A DNA stretch of 6,047 bases from Mariprofundaceae bacterium (lineage in GTDB: Bacteria; Pseudomonadota; Zetaproteobacteria; Mariprofundales; Mariprofundaceae), in the NCBI GenBank assembly GCA_030950965.1, contig JAUZQP010000170.1, positions 1 to 6,047 of the forward strand, given 5' to 3'. The first letter of the stretch is position 1; every line of letters begins with the position of its first letter. The translations under genes were made by a program, and so were the position numbers. This document shows, one piece after another, positions 1 to 5,345 of the stretch. The notes below the pieces were generated by a model. That model had not been told where the DNA came from, did not search any database, and saw only the letters and a list, made by a program, of their open reading frames with translations.

Positions 1-20
1 TGTATGGAGCAAGTTTCACG

Positions 21-140
21 TAATCATTCACACCCCCTCTGTTTTTTCGCCATCAAGGCGAAAGCGCGCAGTTTACGCTTGGGTAAATGAGCACTTTCAA
101 CGCAGAGGGCGGAAAAATCAGTGGGGGGTGTGAATGATTA
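21..140. mobile_element. MITE-like element, copy A
   Basis: A 120-bp unit bounded by terminal inverted repeats. The left end begins TAATCATTCACACCCCC (21-37), and the right end, read as reverse complement, begins with the same 17 bases. Inside lies a perfect 7-bp hairpin, TTTCGCC/GGCGAAA at 45-51 and 57-63 with a 5-base loop. Bases 21-129 recur inverted at 236-344 with only two mismatches. No transposase is encoded. The short size, inverted ends and repetition suggest a non-autonomous transposable or REP-like element. I cannot assign it to an IS family, and no clear target duplication is visible. Confidence 0.6.
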
Positions 141-222
141 CTACCCTTGAGTTCAAATCCTTGCCATCACACCCCATTCAACACGTTGCTGTTAAGGATG
201 TCCATCTTAAAAGGGAAGCCCA
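141..222 (+). repeat. 82-bp repeat, inverted partner at 5862-5945
   Basis: This segment starts CTACCCTTGAGTTC and ends GGGAAGCCCA. It recurs in inverted orientation at 5862-5945 with a handful of substitutions and two single-base indels, which I estimate at just over 90 percent identity. It forms the spacer between the arms of the large palindrome at 21-344. It directly abuts a terminal-inverted-repeat element at its 5' side, as does its partner, although the abutting element is different there. It contains a tRNA T-loop-like string, GTTCAAATCC, but no pairing T-stem and no other tRNA parts. Confidence 0.7.
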
Positions 223-235
223 TTAACGCTTACAT

Positions 236-344
236 ACCCCCCACTGATTTTTCCGCCCTCTGCGTTGAAAGTGCTCATTTACCCAAGCGTAAACTGCGCG
301 CTTTCGCCTTGATGGTGAAAAAACAGATGGGGTGTGAATGATTA
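236..344. repeat. Inverted copy B of the 21-129 repeat
   Basis: These 109 bases are the reverse complement of 21-129 with two mismatches, so 21-344 forms one large palindrome around a spacer of about 106 bases. The outer end keeps the intact GGTGTGAATGATTA terminus at 331-344. The inner end (about 221-236) has diverged to a CGCTTAC-containing sequence instead of the TAATCATTCAC terminus. The internal 7-bp hairpin of copy A carries one mismatch here. A reading frame runs through the arm but has no support as a gene. The outer terminus supplies the TAA that ends the manC remnant next to it. Confidence 0.7.
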
Positions 345-449
345 CACCACATCAACTTTATCGCCACGTGTTACCGTCGCCGTTCCCGAAACCACAACCC
401 AATGTTCGGATCGGTGCTGATGCGCCTGCAAGCTCAATCGTGCGCCTAG
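342..449 (-). pseudogene. manC/algA C-terminal cupin remnant
   Basis: Read on the minus strand, 35 codons and a stop contain LSLQAHQHRSEHWVVVSGTA. This matches the conserved cupin motif near the C-terminus of type II mannose-1-phosphate guanylyltransferase / phosphomannose isomerase (ManC, AlgA, CpsB), whose family form is LSLQxHxHRxEHWxVVxGTA. Those enzymes make GDP-mannose for exopolysaccharide and O-antigen and are about 470 to 480 residues long. Here the N-terminal nucleotidyltransferase domain is missing, and so is the end of the cupin domain. The 5' side stops at the CTAG duplication of the element at 446-634. The 3' side stops at 342-344, where the TAA is the terminus of the repeat at 236-344. 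It is certainly not functional. The family assignment rests on one strong motif. Confidence 0.8.
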
Positions 450-634
450 GAGGCTGTCCGAGAATAGAGACCGTAGCGAGGAATTCCCATTTTGAGTCAT
501 GATTTTCGGCTGTTTGAGGCGAATAGCAGGGCTGTTTGAGGCGAATAGCAGGGCTATTTAACGAAAACAGACGGAAATCATGGCCGAAATGGGGGTTCCT
601 CAGTAGGTTCTTCTATTGTCGGACAGCGTCCTAG
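446..634. mobile_element. MITE-like element with CTAG target duplication
   Basis: The element body is 450-630. The left end reads GAGGCTGTCCGAGAATAGA and the right end, as reverse complement, reads GACGCTGTCCGACAATAGA, so 17 of 19 positions match. The inverted repeat continues imperfectly to about 85 bases per arm, leaving almost no unique centre. CTAG flanks both sides (446-449 and 631-634), as expected for a 4-bp target duplication. The ends and palindromic target resemble IS5/IS1182-type DDE elements, but that placement is inference. No transposase frame exists, so it would have to be mobilised in trans. The right CTAG overlaps the rne stop codon. Confidence 0.65.
509..552. repeat. 22-bp tandem duplication inside the element
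   Basis: The unit starting GCTGTTTGAGGCGAATAGC is present twice without mismatch at 509-530 and 531-552, followed by the first three bases of a third unit. It sits at the centre of the MITE-like element, where one unit faces the inverted sequence GCTATTTAACGAAAACAG at 554-571. The duplication probably arose by slippage within this copy, since the opposite arm has only one unit. Confidence 0.8.
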
Positions 635-3129
635 GAGGCTGTCTCACCTTCTTGCGGTGCAGCCTGAAGCTCTGCTTTTGCAGGAACAGCCTGAGGTTCT
701 GCTTTTGCAGGTGCAGGACGCGCTTGCTTAGGCTCAGACTTGTCTGCTTTAACATCATTACGTGGCGCAGTAGCTTTTTCTGATTTACTTTTCTCAGGTT
801 TATTCTGTTGCGCCTGATTATCATGATCAGCAGCCTGATTACCACCATCAACACCTTGGTCGCCCAGTTGAGTGGTGGCATTCGTAGGACGGCGGCGGCG
901 GCGGCGGCGCTTAGGTTGCTCACCATCACCTTGCACGACCGCTGTATCTGCTCCCCCATCGTTGCTTACTTCAACTATGGGGGCATCATTTTTTTCTGAT
1001 GCTACTTCAACTTCACCTTCAGCTCCAACAGTCACGGCTGGCTTAGGCTTGCGCCGTTTAGGACGACGACGTTTTGCACCCTCAGCCTTTTTCTCAGGCT
1101 CACCATCGGACTCAGGCTTTTGCTCAGCTTCAGCCTTCTTCTCAATAGAAGCTGGCGGAGATACTTGTGCATTATCGGTAGCCGCCCCCTCTTGTGTTGC
1201 CACATCTGATTTACGGTTACGGTTGCGGTTACGATTACGATTACGGTTGCGATTACGGTTGCGATTACGGTTTTCAGACTCTTCGCGTGGATCCGTTAGC
1301 TCTTCGGTCACTTCAGTCGTCGCTTTCTCCGCCACCTTATTTGCAACGCTATTCGTCGTTTTCTCCGCCACCTTATCCACAACGCTATTCGTCGCTTTCT
1401 CCGCCACCCTACCCGTCACTGCTTCTTGCTCTATCTTTTCCCTGTTCGCACCAAAAAGAATACCCAAAATACGCCCAACAAAGCCTTTCTTTTCCTCTTT
1501 TTCCACCACCGCCTTCACCGCTTTTACAGGTGGATGCTGAATTTTAGGAATACCAACCACAGGCTTCATGGGTTTAAGCTTGCGTGTGGGTCGCGTGGGT
1601 CGCTTGCTCCTCAGCGTATCTTCCAAAACTTCGGTACGCAACTGCTGTTGATCATGCCACTGCCGTTCCACACGGTAATGCGGAATATCCAACTCAGGGC
1701 GAATCTGTAAAGTAATTTGAATACCATAGGATGCTTCAATTTGAGCAATATTATCGCGTTTACGGTTCATTAAATATTCGCCCGTATCAGATGGGACTTG
1801 AATAATTAACGTGGGCTTTTTGCCCGATTCCGCCCAATCTTCCATGCGCGTCAACATTTGCAATGCCATGGATTCCGTCGTCCGCACCATACCCTTACCT
1901 CGGCAACGTGGGCATACTTCAGTCGTTGATTCACGCACTGAAGGGTGCAATCGTTGACGAGACATTTCCAACAAACCAAAGCGTGAAATACGGGTGATTT
2001 GAATACGTGCCTTGTCAGGTTTGGTCGCATCCCGCAAAACAGTTTCAACTTCTTGTGCATGTTTGCGGTTCGCCATATCGATAAAGTCGATAACCACCAA
2101 ACCACCAATATCACGAATGCGTAATTGACGTGCGATCTCTGCTGCTGCTTCCAAATTGGTTGCTAAAGCTGTTTCATCAATATTCTTGCCGCCCGTGGCG
2201 CGTGATGAGTTAATATCAATCGCCGTTAATGCTTCGGTGGGGTCAAACACAATCGAACCACCCGAAGGCAAACGAATTTCTCGCTCGTGAATATCTTCAC
2301 ACTGGGATTCGATATTAAAGTGGCGGAACATGGACTTATTATTGCGGTAATGCTTCACCAACTGTTCTTTACCTGGCAACACCGCATGGACAAAGTTTTT
2401 GGTGCGATTAAACAACTCAAGATCATCGACCCATATTTCATCAATATCATCGGTGAAGTGATCGCGAATAGCACGGGTAGCAATGTCACCCTCAAGGTAG
2501 ATCAGTGCTGGTGATGGGGCAGATTCACCTTTGATGCGGATTTCTTCCCAGATGCGCTGCAAGTATTGAAAGTCCCACTGCAAGGCTTCCAATGGCTGGT
2601 CGCGTCCAGCAGTACGCACAATGACACCCGTTTTTTCAGGCACATCCAACTGCACGATAATGTCTTTGATCGCTTTTCGTTCGCTATCGGAGAGCTTGCG
2701 TGAAATCCCCCCCCTATCAGTATTGGGCATGAGCACCAAATAGCGACCAGCCAGTGACAAAAATGTCGTTACTGCTGCGCCCTTATTACCACGCTCTTCC
2801 TTCACCACCTGAATCAGCAAGGTTTGGCGACTTTCCACCACATTCTGAATGCTTATTTTACGCGGATCGGATGACTTATCCACCCCCTCCTTCCAATAAT
2901 CAGGATGAATTTCATTCAGCGACAAAAAAGCTTGGCGCGCCGCACCATACTCTACAAAAGCAGCTTGCAAACTCGGCTCCACCTTGGTGATGGTAGCCTT
3001 GTAGATATTCCCTTTGGTTAGGGCTTTTTGTGCAGATTCGATATCCAGCTCTTGCAGGTAGTTATCCACCACCAGCGCGACTCGACTTTCTTCCTCATGC
3101 GATGCGTTGATCAGCATCATTTTTTTCAT
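631..3129 (-). CDS. rne: Ribonuclease E
   Basis: Endoribonuclease that cuts single-stranded AU-rich RNA, matures rRNA and tRNA, starts mRNA decay and scaffolds the degradosome at the inner membrane. The protein has 832 residues (about 1060 in E. coli). The start MKKMMLINAS resembles the E. coli MKRMLINA. An S1 domain spans about 39-125. VRTAG at 171-175 matches the 5'-monophosphate sensor. Metal ligands are D305 (TAIDINS) and D348 (VIDFID). C406-P-R-C409 is the zinc link for tetramer formation. The C-terminal half is low-complexity. GFVGRILGILFG at 549-560 looks like the amphipathic membrane-targeting helix. Arginine-rich RNA-binding tracts follow at 619-640, 687-697 and 740-747. The ATG has AGGA seven bases upstream. 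The last codons (GETAS, TAG) overlap element-like sequence, so the true ancestral C-terminus may be altered. The short, repeat-bearing tail is the least conserved part. Confidence 0.97.
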   Translation of the reverse strand: MKKMMLINASHEEESRVALVVDNYLQELDIESAQKALTKGNIYKATITKVEPSLQAAFVEYGAARQAFLSLNEIHPDYWKEGVDKSSDPRKISIQNVVESRQTLLIQVVKEERGNKGAAVTTFLSLAGRYLVLMPNTDRGGISRKLSDSERKAIKDIIVQLDVPEKTGVIVRTAGRDQPLEALQWDFQYLQRIWEEIRIKGESAPSPALIYLEGDIATRAIRDHFTDDIDEIWVDDLELFNRTKNFVHAVLPGKEQLVKHYRNNKSMFRHFNIESQCEDIHEREIRLPSGGSIVFDPTEALTAIDINSSRATGGKNIDETALATNLEAAAEIARQLRIRDIGGLVVIDFIDMANRKHAQEVETVLRDATKPDKARIQITRISRFGLLEMSRQRLHPSVRESTTEVCPRCRGKGMVRTTESMALQMLTRMEDWAESGKKPTLIIQVPSDTGEYLMNRKRDNIAQIEASYGIQITLQIRPELDIPHYRVERQWHDQQQLRTEVLEDTLRSKRPTRPTRKLKPMKPVVGIPKIQHPPVKAVKAVVEKEEKKGFVGRILGILFGANREKIEQEAVTGRVAEKATNSVVDKVAEKTTNSVANKVAEKATTEVTEELTDPREESENRNRNRNRNRNRNRNRNRNRKSDVATQEGAATDNAQVSPPASIEKKAEAEQKPESDGEPEKKAEGAKRRRPKRRKPKPAVTVGAEGEVEVASEKNDAPIVEVSNDGGADTAVVQGDGEQPKRRRRRRRPTNATTQLGDQGVDGGNQAADHDNQAQQNKPEKSKSEKATAPRNDVKADKSEPKQARPAPAKAEPQAVPAKAELQAAPQEGETAS
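658..711 (-). repeat. 27-bp tandem repeat in rne tail
   Basis: Two 27-bp units encode PAKAEPQAV and PAKAELQAA (residues 807-824), just before the C-terminus of RNase E. They differ at few bases, which indicates a recent in-frame duplication within the disordered proline/alanine-rich tail. Confidence 0.75.
889..909 (-). repeat. Arginine triplet run in rne
   Basis: Seven consecutive arginine codons (residues 741-747) form a GCC/CGG-type trinucleotide run preceded by a lysine. It is part of an arginine-rich patch that would bind RNA. Nearly all codons are CGC or CGT, so the run could change length by slippage without a frameshift. Confidence 0.75.
1213..1272 (-). repeat. Hexanucleotide repeat encoding (Asn-Arg)10
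   Basis: Ten hexamers of the form AAY-CGY encode alternating asparagine and arginine at residues 620-639 of RNase E. Synonymous third-base changes (AAC/AAT, CGT/CGC) break perfect identity, so the array is imperfect at DNA level but perfect in protein. It follows the membrane-helix region and probably serves as an RNA-binding arginine-rich segment. A change by whole hexamers keeps the frame. Confidence 0.9.
1300..1407 (-). repeat. 36-bp tandem repeat in rne linker
   Basis: Three 36-bp units encode VAEKATNSVVDK, VAEKTTNSVANK and VAEKATTEVTEE (residues 575-610). The first two are close copies and the third is diverged at its end. The segment lies between the predicted membrane-targeting helix and the Asn-Arg array. 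It could form a helical or coiled spacer that sets the distance between membrane anchor and RNA-binding tracts. Confidence 0.8.
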
Positions 3130-3130
3130 A

Positions 3131-3148
3131 GCACATTCCTAAATGTGC
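3131..3148 (-). promoter_or_regulatory. rne ribosome-binding site in a hairpin
   Basis: Read in the rne direction, GCACATT-TAGG-AATGTGC is a perfect 7-bp stem with a four-base loop, extendable by a G-U pair (3149 with 3130). The only good Shine-Dalgarno match, AGGA, spans the loop and the first base of the stem and sits seven bases before the ATG. The hairpin ends two bases upstream of the start codon. This arrangement would let structure, or a protein binding it, control RNase E synthesis. The structure is seen in the sequence; regulation is inferred. Confidence 0.6.
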
Positions 3149-3263
3149 CATTTGCGGTATTCGACATCAACGATGTGAGTAAGACAGCAGCCAAGCAGGA
3201 GTCATTCCATACGGCACTGGTTACAAGTCGTATTGATTGAGTTTTAAAATCAGCAGCGAGCTT

Positions 3264-3300
3264 GTGTTCTCTTGCGATCTTATCCAGCAAGAAAAACACA
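3264..3300 (-). promoter_or_regulatory. Long hairpin in the rne 5' leader
   Basis: In the rne transcript TGTGTT pairs with AACACA, then CTTGC with GCAAG, then GAT with ATC, separated by small internal loops, giving 14 pairs over 37 bases. With the -10 proposed just upstream, it would form the very 5' end of the rne mRNA. In E. coli, hairpins in the rne leader mediate autoregulation by RNase E itself. This is a positional analogue; I do not claim sequence homology to the E. coli hairpins. Confidence 0.5.
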
Positions 3301-3307
3301 CGATATG

Positions 3308-3313
3308 AGTATA
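3308..3313 (-). promoter_or_regulatory. Candidate rne -10 box
   Basis: Minus-strand TATACT matches the sigma-70 -10 consensus at five of six positions. Transcription would start near 3300-3302, directly at the leader hairpin, and give a leader of about 170 bases. No good -35 is visible at 16-18 bases spacing (only GAAAAA-type sequence), so the call is tentative. Other promoters further upstream are possible, because the intergenic region is long. Confidence 0.35.
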
Positions 3314-3435
3314 AATCGTGACTTCGCCGCTTTTTTCAGAGGCACCTTTAAGTGTAAGCACAATACAGACACCAAAAAAACCTTAGCCCTCTTCATGGTG
3401 AACCATTCAATCACCACCCAAGAAAGCAAACTACG

Positions 3436-3481
3436 CATGCGCCATCACGTTACTTACCTTGCAAGTACGTTACCGCGCATG
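3436..3481. repeat. Inverted repeat in the divergent intergenic region
   Basis: CATGCGC at 3436-3442 pairs with GCGCATG at 3475-3481. Inside, ACTT and AAGT around CTTGCAAG can form a smaller stem, and ACGTTAC occurs twice as a direct repeat (3448-3454 and 3467-3473). It could be an operator or a cruciform-forming site between rne and rluC. No T-run follows on the plus strand, so it is not a terminator there. The function is unknown. Confidence 0.4.
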
Positions 3482-3573
3482 TAAAAAAATATTCAAGACC
3501 ACAGTCGTGTTCCGCCCGCTACCGCAAACGGCTATTAAATTCAGCTCAACACCAACATTCTGGACAGAGAAGT

Positions 3574-3612
3574 GATGGAGCTGTCATGGGAGGCCTCAGC
3601 CATCCTTTTTTT
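3574..3612 (+). terminator. Terminator-like hairpin with T7 run
   Basis: On the plus strand GATGG (3574-3578) pairs with CCATC (3600-3604), extended after a two-base bulge by CTG/CAG, and seven T follow at 3606-3612. The stem is short with a long loop containing AGGCCT, so it is a weak intrinsic terminator. No plus-strand gene ends before it. It would only make sense for an unannotated short transcript from 3310-3570, or as a barrier between the rne and rluC control regions. Confidence 0.3.
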
Positions 3613-3639
3613 CATTCTTACGTATTAACGCAAGGTCAT

Positions 3640-3818
3640 CAGTACAGTCAAGGTAACGCGTAATAAATAATCTACCAGAATCGCGCAGAATGTTTGTTCA
3701 GTATCAAGGCGCAAAAAGCGAAGCATGGCTCGCTATGTAAGCTTTTTTGCAACGCCGATGCTGAGTAAAAAGACAAGCGAGTTTGGTAAATTATTTATTG
3801 CGCGTTACCCAAGTACTG
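3640..3818. mobile_element. 179-bp palindromic MITE-like element
   Basis: An imperfect inverted repeat centred near 3729. The left end CAGTAC (3640) faces GTACTG (to 3818). Within the arms GGTAACGCG with AATAAATAAT (3652-3671) faces ATTATTTATTGCGCGTTACC (3790-3809), followed by matching TACCA/TGGTA. The centre has AAAAAGC facing GCTTTTTT. Almost the whole unit is arm, as in non-autonomous palindromic elements. There is no obvious target duplication. It lies about 150 bases before rluC and may have brought or displaced promoter sequence. A 70-codon frame crossing it is a by-product. Confidence 0.55.
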
Positions 3819-3958
3819 TGGGCAAAACCTTACTTAATGATACAGGGCAAACCACGTTCTTGGCGACTTCAAACAACAAGCACACTGGCAAATTGAACGT
3901 TCCTGCCGCAGAGTTCGCACCGTATATCACTTACTGACAAAACATCGGCAGACTACCG

Positions 3959-3974
3959 CAAGGGAGACGTATTG
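3959..3974 (+). promoter_or_regulatory. RBS deciding the TTG start of rluC
   Basis: AAGGGAG ends five bases before TTG at 3972. The next in-frame ATG comes only at codon 39, inside the S4 domain, so the TTG with this strong Shine-Dalgarno sequence is the likely start. A rare start codon paired with a strong ribosome site suggests moderate expression. Confidence 0.75.
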
Positions 3975-4922
3975 GCAAACACGCATGACAGCCAAGCATA
4001 TATTTTTATTGATAAAAACGAAGATGGAGGGCGTTTAGATCGGGTACTCTTGCGGCACTGCGGACAAGAGCATCGTCCGCTCATTATGCGTTTAATCCGA
4101 AAAGGTAATATCCGAATCAATGGAAAGCGCAGCAAAGCGCAGGATCGTGTTGCCTGTGAAGATCGCATTTTCATCCCCGCTTCGCTACGTCATAACGGTG
4201 AAGACAAACCACCAACAGCGCGCCCACTACTACACATGCCTGATATTCTTTTAGAGGATGAAGGTTTACTTATTCTCAACAAACCTGCTGGCACGGTAGT
4301 GCATGGCGGCAGCGGACATCAAGATGGCTTGATTGAGCAACTCAAAGCGCATTATCAATCCGATGACCTGCGTCTTGCCCATCGTTTGGATCGCGACACC
4401 AGCGGCTGCCTGCTGCTAGCACGGCAACTGCCTGCCCTGCGAGACATCACCGAGCAGTTCCGCCTACACCAAGCAAAAAAAACATATTTTGCTTGGGTGG
4501 AAGGGCACCCCTTCCCTGCAGCAGGTCATATCGCATCGGGTTTAAGCAAAGGACGCTTGCACGGTGGTGAGCGCATGGTCATCGACAATGAAGATGGCAA
4601 ACGCTCGACCACCGACTTCCACACCGTGTTGCGCGCCACCTGGTACGACATCCCCATCGCCTTGGTCGCGCTGCAACCACACAGCGGACGCACCCATCAA
4701 CTGCGTGTACACATGCAGCAAGAAGGTCATGCCATTTTAGGCGACCCCAAGTATGCCAGTAGCGACGCACTCAAACGCTACCGCCAACACGGCGGACGTG
4801 GCCTAGCCCTGCATGCATGGCGCTTACGCTTCACGCACCCCTACCGTAAACACGCCGTAGAGGTACAAGCACCATGGCCTGATTCATGGTCGCCTATCAC
4901 CCAGCACATAACAATGTGTTGA
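3972..4922 (+). CDS. rluC: 23S rRNA pseudouridine synthase RluC
   Basis: Isomerises uridine to pseudouridine in 23S rRNA; E. coli RluC acts at U955, U2504 and U2580 near the peptidyl-transferase centre. The protein has 316 residues, against 319 in E. coli. An N-terminal S4 RNA-binding domain covers about 17-75 (GGRLDRVLLRHC, then KGNIRINGKR). The catalytic domain follows, with the LNKPAGTVVHGGSG motif at 102-115. The signature HRLDRDTSG at 137-145 holds the catalytic D140, and SGRTHQLRVH spans 238-247. The position divergent from rne matches the E. coli order and favours RluC over RluA or RluD. No stop or frameshift is seen. Its 3' end overlaps the next gene, so the two are probably translated from one mRNA. 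Confidence 0.95.
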   Translation: MANTHDSQAYIFIDKNEDGGRLDRVLLRHCGQEHRPLIMRLIRKGNIRINGKRSKAQDRVACEDRIFIPASLRHNGEDKPPTARPLLHMPDILLEDEGLLILNKPAGTVVHGGSGHQDGLIEQLKAHYQSDDLRLAHRLDRDTSGCLLLARQLPALRDITEQFRLHQAKKTYFAWVEGHPFPAAGHIASGLSKGRLHGGERMVIDNEDGKRSTTDFHTVLRATWYDIPIALVALQPHSGRTHQLRVHMQQEGHAILGDPKYASSDALKRYRQHGGRGLALHAWRLRFTHPYRKHAVEVQAPWPDSWSPITQHITMC

Positions 4923-5308
4923 TCACTGTGGCATCGTGGCTTTTACCCCTGCACATTAGCTTGGTCTGCGTGCTTGTTATGCTGTTTCTTTGGCGGGCAT
5001 TTTACGCATGGCAAGGTGCGACCATTCCTTACTGGTGGTTAAAACGTGGTTTACCTGATGTGATTGATACAGCTGTTTTATTGAGCGGCATAGCTTTGGC
5101 ACTCTTGTTTAACATCGCACCCTGGCTAGATATGTGGTTCGCTATTAAATTATTAGCTGTGATGGTGTATATTGCGGCAGGATATTTTTGTTTTTCACCA
5201 TTGCTGTCACATCGACACCAACGTGGGGCAATCTGTATTGCATTATTCACTTTGCTCTATATTGTAGCATTGGTGACAACCAAAGAAATATTTCTCGGGG
5301 CGCTATAA
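4886..5308 (+). CDS. SirB-family inner-membrane protein
   Basis: A 140-residue hydrophobic protein with four predicted membrane helices at about 17-37, 60-77, 83-103 and 113-132. LPDVIDTAVLLSGIALALL, an AIKLLAVMVYI segment and a final ALVTTK are typical of the SirB (YchQ-like) family. The family is named after an invasion-gene regulator in Salmonella, but its biochemical role is not known. The ATG overlaps rluC by 37 bases and lacks a clear ribosome site. GTG at 4916 (overlap seven bases) is an alternative that would remove ten hydrophilic residues. Either start implies translational coupling to rluC. The function in this organism is not evident from context. Confidence 0.85.
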   Translation: MVAYHPAHNNVLITVASWLLPLHISLVCVLVMLFLWRAFYAWQGATIPYWWLKRGLPDVIDTAVLLSGIALALLFNIAPWLDMWFAIKLLAVMVYIAAGYFCFSPLLSHRHQRGAICIALFTLLYIVALVTTKEIFLGAL

Positions 5309-5317
5309 GCAAGCCCC
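5297..5317 (+). promoter_or_regulatory. Small hairpin at the sirB-like stop codon
   Basis: GGGGC (5297-5301) pairs with GCCCC (5313-5317) across the stop codon of the SirB-like gene. No T-run follows, so it is unlikely to terminate transcription. It could protect or process the mRNA between this gene and the ASCH gene 37 bases downstream. Confidence 0.3.
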
Positions 5318-5345
5318 ACCCATACTCTTTACACAAGGTTCTATC

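Noticed and set aside
141..172. Possible tRNA 3' end (GTTCAAATCC, a T-loop-like string, also in the copy at 5862-5945)
   Set aside because: The flanking bases do not pair as a T-stem, and no anticodon arm, acceptor stem or CCA end is found.
147..341. 64-codon plus-strand frame across the left repeats
   Set aside because: It runs through the 141-222 repeat and into the inverted arm, has no ribosome site, and its arm portion is open only because the repeat lacks stops in that phase.
509..555. Possible CRISPR-like direct repeats
   Set aside because: Only two adjacent 22-bp units without spacers; this is a simple tandem duplication inside a MITE-like element.
1213..1272. Hexamer array as a phase-variation switch
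   Set aside because: The repeat unit is a multiple of three, so length change cannot shift the frame; it can only alter protein length.
600..1547. Several overlapping frames on both strands opposite or within the rne 3' half (for example plus-strand 872-1540)
   Set aside because: They are shadows of the repeat-rich rne tail; arginine and Asn-Arg repeats produce long open frames in other phases. The products are low-complexity, and rne fits a known family.
3272..3484. 70-codon plus-strand frame in the rne upstream region
   Set aside because: No ribosome site before either possible ATG, no recognisable domain, and it crosses the proposed rne promoter and the inverted repeat at 3436-3481.
3725..3937. 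70-codon plus-strand frame before rluC
   Set aside because: Its first half is the right arm of the palindromic element. There is no ribosome site and no recognisable domain.
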